A stretch of DNA of 21,364 bases, from assembly GCA_023259235.1 (NCBI GenBank), contig JAHFQQ010000017.1:1-21364 (forward strand), read 5' to 3'. The position numbers and the translations under genes were made by a program. This DNA is from Polaromonas sp. Lineage in GTDB: Bacteria > Pseudomonadota > Gammaproteobacteria > Burkholderiales > Burkholderiaceae_C. Positions 7,386 through 16,476 of the stretch are shown piece by piece (positions within the stretch are counted from its first letter, which is position 1; every line of letters begins with the position of its first letter). The notes under the pieces are model-generated. The model ran no database searches and was not told the DNA's origin. It was given only the letters and a program-made list of their open reading frames with translations.

Positions 7386-8309
7386 CCGGTCGATGATCTT
7401 TTCGCCAAACAGCCCTTGTGGCCGGACCAGCAGGAAGCCCAGCGCCAGCACATAGGCAAACCAGATTTCAATCCCTCCGCCGACAAAGTGGCCGAGGTAA
7501 ACCTCGGAGAGTTTTTCGCCCACGCCGATGATCAGGCCGCCAATAATGGCGCCAGGCACGGAAGTCAGGCCGCCCAGAATCACCACCGGCAGGGCGCGCA
7601 GGGCCAGGGTTGCCAGCGAAAACTGCACACCCAGCTTGCTGCCCCAGATCATGCCGGCGACCAGCGCCACCACGCCCGCCACGCACCACACAATGACCCA
7701 GATCCGGTTCAGCGGGATGCCTATCGATTGGGCGGCCTGATGGTCGTCGGCAACCGCTCGCAAGGCCCGGCCGGTGGCGGTCTTCTGGAAAAACACGCTC
7801 AGCAGCGCCACCAGTACCGCCGCGATCACGGCCGCGTAAAGGTCTTCCTTGTTGATCAGGATGCCGCCCGGAAATACCGATTCCAGCGCGAAAACCGGAT
7901 CCTTGGGCATGCCGATGTCGATTTTGTAGATGTTTCCGCCAAACACCGACTGGCCCACGCCTTCCAGTAAATAGGCAATGCCGATGGTGGCCATCAGCAG
8001 GGTGGTGCCTTCCTGGTTGACCAGATGGCGCAGCACCAGCCGCTCGATCAGCCAGGCCACCACGAACATGATCATACCGGCAATCAAAAAGGCAATGAGG
8101 TTGGCCAGGATCAGGCTGCTGATGCCCGTCCACTGTGGAATCCATTGTGAAAACCGCGCCATCGCCAGCGCCGCAAACAGCACCATTGCACCCTGCGCAA
8201 AGTTGAAGACACCCGAGGCCTTGAAGATCAGCACAAAACCCAGCGCCACCAGTGAATACAGCATGCCGGCCATCAGGCCACCCAGCAGTGTTTCAAGAAA
8301 AAAGCCCAT
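7380..8309 (-). CDS. livH: LivH-type ABC transporter permease
   Basis: The 309-aa polytopic permease starts MGFFLETLLGGLMAGMLYSLVALGF. It contains FNFAQGAMVLFAALAM, the family's N-terminal FxQG-type motif, and a central cytoplasmic coupling segment with TGRALRAVADDHQAAQSIGI. The end, LLVRPQGLFGEK, is the family's typical finish. Length and hydrophobic pattern are normal for LivH. It heterodimerises with LivM in the inner membrane. GAGGT about 9 bases before ATG 8309 is a good ribosome site. A 171-base gap with a GC-rich repeat separates it from livG. Confidence 0.93.
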   Translation of the reverse strand: MGFFLETLLGGLMAGMLYSLVALGFVLIFKASGVFNFAQGAMVLFAALAMARFSQWIPQWTGISSLILANLIAFLIAGMIMFVVAWLIERLVLRHLVNQEGTTLLMATIGIAYLLEGVGQSVFGGNIYKIDIGMPKDPVFALESVFPGGILINKEDLYAAVIAAVLVALLSVFFQKTATGRALRAVADDHQAAQSIGIPLNRIWVIVWCVAGVVALVAGMIWGSKLGVQFSLATLALRALPVVILGGLTSVPGAIIGGLIIGVGEKLSEVYLGHFVGGGIEIWFAYVLALGFLLVRPQGLFGEKIIDRV

Positions 8310-8320
8310 CTGGATTACCT

Positions 8321-8416
8321 CACCCCTGTTGCGGACTCGCTGCGCGTAGCCGCCTCTCCCCTTCCAGGGGACGCCTCCTGCGGCCCGGCAGAGCCGGTTC
8401 CGCGGCGGCCGCTCGC
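8321..8416. repeat. GC-rich palindromic intergenic repeat between livG and livH
   Basis: The element contains two tight hairpins. One is CCCCT-TCC-AGGGG at 8358-8370. The other is CCGGC-AGA-GCCGG at 8385-8397. GC-rich GCGGCGGCCGC-type sequence follows on the right. The blocks 'cccttccaggggacgcctcctgcgg' in form and composition resemble dispersed intergenic repeats I recall from Comamonadaceae genomes; copy number was not checked. The remaining gap up to livG (8417-8480) shows no clear motif. Confidence 0.55.
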
Positions 8417-8480
8417 ATGCGCTGCTTCAATGGAGTCGAAGCGTTTAAAAATTGGACTTGTGTCGTAGGTCATCTTGATC

Positions 8481-9263
8481 TCAGTGGCTTGTGCCGAGAT
8501 AGGCGCTGATCACTTCTTCGTTGTTGCGTACTTCCTCCGGGGTGCCGTCGCCAATCTTCCTGCCGTAGTCCAGCACCACGACGCGGTCGGAGATGTCCAT
8601 CACAACGCCCATGTCGTGTTCGATCAGCACCACGGTGGTGCCGAGTTCATCGTTCACATCGAGCACGAAGCGGCTCATGTCCTGTTTTTCTTCCACATTC
8701 ATGCCCGCCATGGGTTCATCGAGCAGCAGCACCTGCGGCTCCATCGCCAGCGCACGCCCCAGGTCCACGCGCTTTTGCAGGCCGTAAGGCAACTGCCCGA
8801 CGGGCGTCTTGCGGTGCGCCTGAATCTCAAGGAAGTCGATGATGCGTTCAACCGCCTCGCGGTGCATGATTTCTTCCTTCTCCGCCGGACCGATGCGCAG
8901 CGCCTGCAGCAGCAGGTTGCTTTTTATCTTCAGGTTGCGGCCCGTCATGATGTTGTCGATCACGCTCATGCCCTTGAACAGCGCCAGGTTCTGAAAGGTG
9001 CGGGCCACGCCCATGACCGCCACCTGATGGCTGTTCATGTGTTTGAAGGTCTGGCCACGAAAGGTGATCGAGCCCTGCTGCGGCGTATAGACGCCGTTGA
9101 TGCAGTTGAGCATGGAGCTCTTGCCGGCACCGTTGGGGCCGATGATGGCGCGAATCTCATGCTCCCTGACATTGAATGAAATGTCCGACAGCGCCTTGAC
9201 CCCGCCAAAGCTCAGGCTGATGTTGTTCACGTCAAGTATGACGTCGCCTATCTTCTTGCTCAT
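8481..9263 (-). CDS. livG: LivG-type ABC transporter ATP-binding protein
   Basis: The 260-aa nucleotide-binding subunit has Walker A GPNGAGKS (42-49), Q-loop Gln91 in RTFQN, a LivG-style signature LPYGLQKR (158-165), Walker B VLLLDEP (178-184) and switch His216 in IEHDM. It partners LivF on the cytoplasmic face of the importer. Its ATG overlaps the stop of the upstream acyl-CoA ligase by four bases (ATGA, 9260-9263), implying translational coupling. Production of a transporter ATPase is thus tied directly to production of the CoA ligase. Confidence 0.93.
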   Translation of the reverse strand: MSKKIGDVILDVNNISLSFGGVKALSDISFNVREHEIRAIIGPNGAGKSSMLNCINGVYTPQQGSITFRGQTFKHMNSHQVAVMGVARTFQNLALFKGMSVIDNIMTGRNLKIKSNLLLQALRIGPAEKEEIMHREAVERIIDFLEIQAHRKTPVGQLPYGLQKRVDLGRALAMEPQVLLLDEPMAGMNVEEKQDMSRFVLDVNDELGTTVVLIEHDMGVVMDISDRVVVLDYGRKIGDGTPEEVRNNEEVISAYLGTSH

Positions 9264-11194
9264 GCGGCGGCCTTCACCGGAACAAACGTTTTCGCATCAC
9301 AGATCTTGATCGTGGCACTCACGCTGCCCGTGCGGCCATCCTCGAACCTGACCTGGGTCTCGATGAACTGCTCGGTGCGGCCGGCGTAGAGCGCATCGAC
9401 CAGCACGGCGTACTTTTCTGCGATGAAGTTGCGGCGCACCTTGCGGGTGCGGGTGAGTTCGTCGTCGTCCGGGTCCAGTTCCTTGTGCAGGACCAGGAAG
9501 CGCGCAACCTGCGTGCCGGCCATGCCGGGCTCGGCCGCGAGGTCGGCATTGACCTGGGCGATGCAGTCGGCGACCAGTTGCAGAACCTGCGGCTTGGAGG
9601 CCAGGTCCAGATACCCGCCGTAGGGCAGGCCCTGGCGCTCGGCCCAGTTGCCCACCGCTTCATAGTCGATGTTGATGAAGGCGCACACCTGGTTGCGGCC
9701 ATGGCCGAAGCACACCGCTTCCTTGACCTGGGGGAAGAACTTGAGCTTGTTCTCGATGTAGTTCGGCGCGAAGATGGCGCCGTCCAGCAGCTTGCCCACG
9801 TCCTTGGCGCGGTCGATGATGCGCAGGTGCCCATCTTCATCGAGCACGCCGGCGTCTCCCGTATGGAAGTAGCCTTCGGCGTCGATCACTTCTGCGGTGG
9901 CGTCAGGACGTCTGTAGTATTCCTTGAGGACCGAAACGCCCCTGACCAGCACTTCTCCGCTGTCGGCGATCTTCAGTTCGATGCCGGGCGCGGCCTGGCC
10001 AACGCTGTTGAGCTTGACCTGGCCGTCTTTCTGGATGCACACATAGGCGCAGGTCTCGGTCTGGCCATAGAGCTGCTTCAGGTTGATGCCAATGGAACGG
10101 AAAAAGCGGAACAGGTCGGGACCGATCGCGGCACCGGCGGTGTAGGCCACGCGGATGCGCGACAGGCCCAGCACATTGCGCAATGGGCCGTAGATGGCGA
10201 TGTTGCCCAGGCGGTAGAGCAAGCGGTCCCACAGGCCCACGGGCTTGCCGTCCAGGATATCGGCGCCCACGCGGCGGGCCAGCTCCATGCATTTCCTGTA
10301 GAGCCAGCGCTTGGAAGCGGCAGCGTCTTCCATGCGGATGGAAACGGAAGTCAGCATGCTCTCGAAGATGCGCGGCGGCGCGAAGTAGTAGCTGGGGCCG
10401 ATCTCGCGCAGGTCGATGGCCACGGTGCTGGCCGACTCGGGGCAATTGATGGTGAAGCCTGCCACCAGCCACTGGGCCAGCGAAAAGAGGTGGTCGCCCA
10501 CCCAGGCCGGTGGCAGGTAGGAAATCACGTTGTCGCCGGGATGCAGGCCGTCGACCTCGACCCCGCCCTGCGCCGAGGCAATGAAGCTGGCGTGCGTCTG
10601 GCAGACGCCCTTGGGCTTACCGGTGGTGCCCGAGGTGTAGAGGATGACCGACACATCCTCTGGCCGGTTCGCGCTTACCTGCGCGTCCCAGGCACCTTGA
10701 TGGGAACGGTCCCAGTCTGCGCCGAGCGCCATGAGCTTTTCGGTACTGATCAGGCCGGGATGCTCGTAGTTGCGCAAGCCACGCGGGTCGTCGTAGATGA
10801 TGTGCGCCATGCCGGGCACGGTTTCGCGCACTTCCAGCAGCTTGTCGACCTGTTCCTGGTCCTCCGCGAAGAGAAAATGAACTTCAGCGTCCTCCATCAC
10901 GAATGCCATTTCCGACGCGACGGCGTCCTGGTACAGCGGCACGGGGATTCCACCGAGGCTTTGTACGGCCACGAGGCCCATGTACAGGTGGGGCCGGTTG
11001 TCTCCGATCAGCGCCAGGCTTTCGCCCCGCTGAAAGCCCAGGGCCAGCAGGCCGCAGGCCAAATGGCGGACAGTTTCGGCGGCGTCCTTCCAGCTCCAGG
11101 TTTGCCAGATGCCGTATTCCTTTTCGCGCATGGCGGTGGCATCCGGGCGTTCGGCGGCATGTTTGAGCAGCAGTTGAGGAAACGTGGTCTGCAT
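9260..11194 (-). CDS. AMP-dependent acyl-CoA synthetase (FadD15-like long-chain/organic acid CoA ligase)
   Basis: The 644-aa ligase has an intact ANL motif set. The ATP phosphate loop is YTSGTTGKPKG (186-196), A5 is YGQTE (376-380), A7 is GYFHTGD (441-447) and the hinge is DRAKDVGK (461-468). The small domain holds candidate catalytic Lys585 in LTRTRKVRRN. The length and extended C-terminal part match the FadD15 group. It would convert an imported carboxylic acid, ATP and CoA to acyl-CoA, AMP and pyrophosphate. It is the first gene of the liv operon and overlaps livG. Annotation as long-chain fatty-acid ligase is conventional; the operon context makes an aromatic or medium-size organic acid at least as likely. 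AGAGG about 10 bases before ATG 11194 serves as ribosome site. Confidence 0.88.
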   Translation of the reverse strand: MQTTFPQLLLKHAAERPDATAMREKEYGIWQTWSWKDAAETVRHLACGLLALGFQRGESLALIGDNRPHLYMGLVAVQSLGGIPVPLYQDAVASEMAFVMEDAEVHFLFAEDQEQVDKLLEVRETVPGMAHIIYDDPRGLRNYEHPGLISTEKLMALGADWDRSHQGAWDAQVSANRPEDVSVILYTSGTTGKPKGVCQTHASFIASAQGGVEVDGLHPGDNVISYLPPAWVGDHLFSLAQWLVAGFTINCPESASTVAIDLREIGPSYYFAPPRIFESMLTSVSIRMEDAAASKRWLYRKCMELARRVGADILDGKPVGLWDRLLYRLGNIAIYGPLRNVLGLSRIRVAYTAGAAIGPDLFRFFRSIGINLKQLYGQTETCAYVCIQKDGQVKLNSVGQAAPGIELKIADSGEVLVRGVSVLKEYYRRPDATAEVIDAEGYFHTGDAGVLDEDGHLRIIDRAKDVGKLLDGAIFAPNYIENKLKFFPQVKEAVCFGHGRNQVCAFINIDYEAVGNWAERQGLPYGGYLDLASKPQVLQLVADCIAQVNADLAAEPGMAGTQVARFLVLHKELDPDDDELTRTRKVRRNFIAEKYAVLVDALYAGRTEQFIETQVRFEDGRTGSVSATIKICDAKTFVPVKAAA

Positions 11195-11258
11195 TCAGCT
11201 TCTGGCCTCTGTATTAAGCGCAGCCTTTCTGTCAAGAAAACCGGCTGGTCTGCTACGA

Positions 11259-11264
11259 ATATTA
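11259..11264 (-). promoter_or_regulatory. Predicted -10 of the liv/CoA-ligase operon promoter
   Basis: On the minus strand TAATAT (11264-11259) matches TATAAT at four of six positions. The corresponding -35 position reads CACCAT, a poor match, as expected of an activator-dependent promoter. The start site would be near 11252, giving a leader of about 58 bases. A better isolated -35 match, TTGACA (11235-11230), has only TACAGA at the right spacing and would leave a leader of a few bases, so I rank it second. Confidence 0.4.
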
Positions 11265-11285
11265 CGGATATGTTTGACGTTATGG

Positions 11286-11301
11286 TGTCGTTGTAACGAC
11301 A
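11286..11301. promoter_or_regulatory. Perfect 16-bp palindrome with CRP/FNR-type geometry
   Basis: TGTCGTT-GT-AACGACA is a perfect inverted repeat. It can be read as TGTCG-N6-CGACA, the 5-6-5 layout of CRP family sites (E. coli CRP: TGTGA-N6-TCACA). It lies between the operon and the divergent CRP/FNR-family gene. Its centre is 41.5 bases from the start site predicted for the ligase operon. It is the obvious candidate operator of that regulator. Confidence 0.6.
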
Positions 11302-11305
11302 ATCT

Positions 11306-11345
11306 AGGGGTAAATCCTGATCTGGTTGCCCGGGGGTTTACCCCT
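11306..11345. repeat. Inverted repeat in the leader of the CRP/FNR-family gene
   Basis: AGGGGTAAA (11306-11314) and TTTACCCCT (11337-11345) are exact reverse complements separated by 22 bases. They lie 28 bases before ATG 11373. They may form an RNA hairpin in the regulator's leader or serve as paired half-sites spaced about three helical turns apart. Confidence 0.5.
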
Positions 11346-11372
11346 GTTACCCTCTGCATAGCCCTTCGACCC

Positions 11373-12098
11373 ATGTCCACTGACCTTACCCTGCACCAGC
11401 GCCGCCGCCCACCCACGACGGGTGAACTGCATGGCATTCCCTGGCTGCCCATGCTGCAGCCCGCGGAGCGCGAACGCGCGGTAGCGCAGTTGCGCGTGAG
11501 CGAGGCCGCGCCCGGCGACTATGTGTGCCGCGTCGGCAAGCCGGTGACCTACTGGTTTGGCGTGGTCGAAGGGCTGCTCAAGATGAGCGCCGACAATGCC
11601 CAGGGCCAGACCATGACCTTCACCGGTCTGCCTCCCGGTGGCTGGTTTGGCGAAGGCACCGCGCTCAAGCGCGAGCCCTATCGCTACAACATTCAGGCGC
11701 TGCGCAAGAGCGTGGTGGCCGGCTTGACGGTGGATACATTTCACTGGCTGCTGGACCACTCCATCGGCTTTAACCGCTTTGTCATGAACCAGCTCAATGA
11801 GCGCCTGGCCCAGTTCATTGCCGCGCGCGAAATTGATCGCATGGTCAATCCCGACGTGCGGGTGGCGCGCAGCCTGGCTGCGCTGTTCAACCCGGTGCTG
11901 TATCCGGGCGTTGGCGAAATCCTGCGCATCACCCAGCAGGAACTGGCCTATCTGGTCGGGCTGTCGCGCCAGCGCGTCAACGAGGCACTGACCGCGCTGC
12001 AGGCGCAGGGAACCATTCGGGTTGAGTACGGCGGCTTGCGGGTACTCGATCTGGCGGCCTTGCGCTCCAGTATTTCTCTGAGCAAAAAGAACCTCTAG
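11373..12098 (+). CDS. CRP/FNR family transcriptional regulator
   Basis: The 241-aa protein has an N-terminal cyclic-nucleotide-binding-like beta-barrel (about residues 35-140: APGDYVCRVGKPVTYWFGVVEG...PPGGWFGEG). A dimerisation helix follows, then a C-terminal winged helix-turn-helix (ITQQELAYLVGLSRQRVNEAL, with IRVEYGGLRVLD as wing). There is no N-terminal FNR-type cysteine cluster, so it is unlikely to be an iron-sulfur oxygen sensor. The recognition helix reads SRQRVNE where CRP has SRETVGR, fitting a changed half-site. ATG 11373 is chosen because homology-like sequence begins there, although no good Shine-Dalgarno precedes it. An open frame extends upstream to 11184 with low-quality sequence. 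It probably activates the divergent ligase-liv operon; the effector is unknown. Confidence 0.85.
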   Translation: MSTDLTLHQRRRPPTTGELHGIPWLPMLQPAERERAVAQLRVSEAAPGDYVCRVGKPVTYWFGVVEGLLKMSADNAQGQTMTFTGLPPGGWFGEGTALKREPYRYNIQALRKSVVAGLTVDTFHWLLDHSIGFNRFVMNQLNERLAQFIAAREIDRMVNPDVRVARSLAALFNPVLYPGVGEILRITQQELAYLVGLSRQRVNEALTALQAQGTIRVEYGGLRVLDLAALRSSISLSKKNL

Positions 12099-12174
12099 CC
12101 CTTATTTCATAAGTGTAGTTAGCTGCAAATATAGTAGCAAACGGCCCCGCTTCTGATCTCGGCTGGCCTGGAGG

Positions 12175-12191
12175 TTTACGCCTTTTTTACA
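12175..12191 (+). promoter_or_regulatory. KdpE-like operator upstream of the kdp operon
   Basis: TTTACGCCTTTTTTACA matches the E. coli KdpE site as I recall it (TTTATACTTTTTTTACA) at 14 of 17 positions, including both T-rich direct half-sites. It lies 79 bases before the first small gene of the kdp operon. A second element, GTTTTTACGC (12215-12224), follows at an offset of 40 bases. No strong -10 can be fixed between there and 12270. The AT-rich stretch 12104-12140 before it shows no clear terminator for the regulator gene. Confidence 0.65.
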
Positions 12192-12269
12192 ACCACTCGA
12201 CCAGTTTCATCCCCGTTTTTACGCACGGGCCTCCAGACTCCCCTCATTCATTTGACTCAGGAGTTGCCC

Positions 12270-12374
12270 ATGGATATCGTCTTTATCGCCGCGGCCGCCG
12301 GGCTGTGGGGCCTGATGGTCCTGCTGGTCTGGGGCTTCAAGAAGCTCGAAAACCCCCAGGGAGGCCGCTCATGA
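12270..12374 (+). CDS. 34-aa single-span membrane miniprotein, first gene of the kdp operon
   Basis: The frame opens at ATG 12270 behind a good AGGAG site seven bases away and stops at TGA 12372-12374, overlapping the kdpF start by four bases (ATGA). The product begins MDIVFIAAAAGLWGLMVLLV, one hydrophobic helix, and ends in a polar, basic tail (GFKKLENPQGGRS). I recall similar very short proteins ahead of kdpF in other kdp operons, but no function is known to me. It could be a KdpF-like stabilising peptide of the KdpABC complex or a translation leader. The ribosome site, coupling and membrane-helix composition argue that it is a real gene. Confidence 0.65.
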   Translation: MDIVFIAAAAGLWGLMVLLVWGFKKLENPQGGRS

Positions 12375-12469
12375 TCAGCCTGGAGGTGCTTTACGGTTTT
12401 GGTGGCCTGTGCGCCATTTTGCTGCTGGCCTATCTGGTCTATGCGCTGATCCGCGCCGAGGAGTTCTGA
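12371..12469 (+). CDS. kdpF: KdpF, small subunit of the K+-transporting ATPase
   Basis: The 32-aa single-helix protein begins MISLEVLYGFGG and ends AYLVYALIRAEEF, closely matching E. coli KdpF (YLVYALINAEAF). KdpF sits beside KdpA in the inner membrane and stabilises the KdpFABC complex. Its start overlaps the upstream miniprotein stop by four bases. Its stop shares one base with the start of the 28-codon coupling frame (TGATG, 12467-12471). Translation of the small genes therefore appears tightly chained. Confidence 0.88.
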   Translation: MISLEVLYGFGGLCAILLLAYLVYALIRAEEF

Positions 12470-12558
12470 TGAACGCCGCGCAGAACCGCTTCAAGCAAGT
12501 GAGCGCCCCCTCGGGGGGCAGTGCAGCGGCCTTGGCCGCAAACGTGGGGGCGCTATGA
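12469..12558 (+). CDS. 28-codon coupling frame linking kdpF to kdpA
   Basis: ATG 12469 overlaps the kdpF stop by one base and its TGA (12556-12558) overlaps the kdpA start by four bases (ATGA). The peptide (MNAAQNRFKQVSAPSGGSAA...) is low-complexity and has no recognisable domain. Most of the frame (12502-12554) consists of an inverted-repeat element. I read it as a frame preserved to pass ribosomes from kdpF to kdpA rather than as a gene for a functional protein. It could also be coincidental. Confidence 0.4.
   Translation: MNAAQNRFKQVSAPSGGSAAALAANVGAL
12502..12554. repeat. GC-rich inverted-repeat element between kdpF and kdpA
   Basis: Outer arms AGCGCCCCC (12502-12510) and GGGGGCGCT (12546-12554) are exact reverse complements. 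Inside are GCGGCC-TT-GGCCGC (12526-12539) and a GGGGGGC (12512-12518) that can instead pair with the left arm. The right arm ends directly against ATG 12555, so it supplies the only G-rich ribosome-binding region of kdpA. Composition and layout resemble Comamonadaceae intergenic repeats as I recall them. Confidence 0.7.
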
Positions 12559-14354
12559 CTACCTCTTCATGGGGCTTGTTGGCCCTTTACCTCGGACTAT
12601 TGCTGGCGGCAGCCTGGCCGCTAGGCATCTGGCTGGCGCGCCTGAGTTCCGGCACGCTGCCGTTCTGGATGCAGCGCTTGGAGGCGCCCCTGTACCGTCT
12701 TGCGGGCACCTCGGCTGACAAATCCATGAACTGGTCGCATTACGCGCTGGCCGTGCTGGCCTTCAATGCGCTGGGTGTGTTCGCTGTCTATGCGCTGCAG
12801 CGCTTGCAGGTCTGGCTGCCGCTCAATCCGGCTGGCATGGCGGCAGTGTCGCCGGACTCGGCCTTCAACACCGCCGTCAGCTTTGTCACCAACACCAACT
12901 GGCAGGGCTATGGCGGCGAGTCCACCATGAGTTACCTGACGCAGATGCTGGCGCTCGCGGTGCAGAACTTCTTGTCTGCTGCCACCGGCATCGCCGTCGC
13001 GTTCGCGCTCATTCGCGGCTTTGCTGCGCGCTCCACCGCTGTCATCGGCAACTTCTGGGTCGACATGACGCGCATCACGGCCTGGCTGCTGGTGCCGCTG
13101 TCGCTGGTGTTTGCCGTGTTTCTGGTCGGCCAGGGCGTGATCCAGAACTTTGATGCTTACAGGAATGTGACCGCGCTGGAAAGCAACGCCTACCAGCAGC
13201 CCAAGAATGGGCCGGACGGTCAGCCTCTCAAAGATGCCAAGGGCAACCCGGTCATGGAAGATCTGAAGGCCGCCACGCAGACCCTCGCCATGGGCCCGGT
13301 CGCGTCGCAGGAAGCGATCAAGATGCTCGGCACCAATGGTGGTGGTTTCTTCAACGCCAACTCGGCGCACCCCTATGAAAACCCGACCGCGCTGAGCAAC
13401 TTGCTGCAGATGCTGGCAATCTTCCTGATCCCGGCCGCCCTGTGCTTTGCCTTTGGCCGCGAGGTGGGCGATCTGCGCCAGGGCTGGGCCGTGCTGGCGG
13501 CGATGACCGTGATGTTTGTGATTGCCGTGGTGGTTATCACGCCGGCCGAGCAGGCCGGTAATCCGCTGATCGGCGCCCTTGGCGTGGACCAGACCGCCAG
13601 CAGCCTGCAGTCGGGCGGCAACATGGAAGGCAAGGAAGTGCGCTATGGCATCAACGCCTCCAGCCTGTTTGCCGTGGTTACTACCGCTGCCTCATGTGGT
13701 GCGGTGAACGCCATGCACGACTCCCTCACGCCGCTGGGAGGCATGGTGCCGATGGTGATGATGCAGCTGGGCGAAGTGGTGTTTGGCGGCACCGGCAGCG
13801 GCCTGTATGGCATGCTGATTTTTGCGATTCTGGCGGTGTTCATTTCCGGCCTCATGATTGGGCGCACGCCGGAGTACCTGGGCAAGAAGATCGAGTCGCA
13901 TGAGATGAAGCTGACTTCGATTGCCATTCTGGTGACGCCGATCGTGGTGTTGGTCGGCACGGCGATTGCCGTCATGGCTGGCGACGGCAGGGCCGGCATT
14001 GCCAACCCCGGGGCGCACGGATTTTCCGAAATCCTCTACGCCTTCAGCTCGGCCGCCAACAATAACGGCAGCGCCTTTGCCGGCCTGTCGGCCAACACCC
14101 CCTTCTACAACTGGATGCTGGGCCTGGCCATGTGGTTCGGCCGCTTCGGCGTGATCGTTCCGGTGCTGGCGATTGCCGGCGCACTGGCCGCCAAAAAACG
14201 CCTGCCGGTGACGGCAGGAACCATGCCGACCCACGGACCGCTGTTTGTGATGCTGCTGATTGGCACGGTGCTGCTGGTGGGCTTGCTCAATTACGTACCG
14301 GCGCTGGCGCTGGGTCCGATGGTTGAGCATCTGATGCTGTGGGCCGGCCATTGA
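12555..14354 (+). CDS. kdpA: KdpA, K+-channel-like subunit of the K+-transporting ATPase
   Basis: The 599-aa inner-membrane protein of the superfamily of K+ transporters (SKT) binds and translocates K+ in KdpFABC. Four selectivity-filter-like segments are visible: VTNTNWQGY (111-119), LGTNGGGFFNAN, SCGAVNAMHDS and AANNNGSAFAG. About ten hydrophobic segments fit the family. A hydrophilic periplasmic insertion (residues about 215-250: QQPKNGPDGQPLKDAKG...) is common in proteobacterial KdpA. The length is slightly above E. coli (557 aa) because of this insertion. The start is coupled to the preceding 28-codon frame; only the repeat arm GGGGG serves as Shine-Dalgarno. kdpB follows after 25 bases. 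Confidence 0.97.
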   Translation: MTTSSWGLLALYLGLLLAAAWPLGIWLARLSSGTLPFWMQRLEAPLYRLAGTSADKSMNWSHYALAVLAFNALGVFAVYALQRLQVWLPLNPAGMAAVSPDSAFNTAVSFVTNTNWQGYGGESTMSYLTQMLALAVQNFLSAATGIAVAFALIRGFAARSTAVIGNFWVDMTRITAWLLVPLSLVFAVFLVGQGVIQNFDAYRNVTALESNAYQQPKNGPDGQPLKDAKGNPVMEDLKAATQTLAMGPVASQEAIKMLGTNGGGFFNANSAHPYENPTALSNLLQMLAIFLIPAALCFAFGREVGDLRQGWAVLAAMTVMFVIAVVVITPAEQAGNPLIGALGVDQTASSLQSGGNMEGKEVRYGINASSLFAVVTTAASCGAVNAMHDSLTPLGGMVPMVMMQLGEVVFGGTGSGLYGMLIFAILAVFISGLMIGRTPEYLGKKIESHEMKLTSIAILVTPIVVLVGTAIAVMAGDGRAGIANPGAHGFSEILYAFSSAANNNGSAFAGLSANTPFYNWMLGLAMWFGRFGVIVPVLAIAGALAAKKRLPVTAGTMPTHGPLFVMLLIGTVLLVGLLNYVPALALGPMVEHLMLWAGH

Positions 14355-14379
14355 ACCGCCGAAAAGTAAGGTAAATGCT

Positions 14380-16467
<2,088 letters not shown>

Positions 16468-16476
16468 GGGAAACCC

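Noticed and set aside
11230..11235. TTGACA on the minus strand as the -35 of the ligase operon
   Set aside because: The only -10 at correct spacing (TACAGA) is poor, and transcription would start a few bases before the ATG, cutting off the ribosome site.
9485..11296. Long plus-strand open frame (603 codons) opposite the acyl-CoA ligase
   Set aside because: It lies antisense to a gene with a full set of ANL motifs. Its translation shows no domain and is rich in His/Ala/Gly/Val, as expected from reverse reading of GC-rich codons.
12099..12174. Terminator for the CRP/FNR-family gene
   Set aside because: Only a weak GCTGC/GTAGC pairing around AAATATA is seen, without a GC-rich stem plus T-run.
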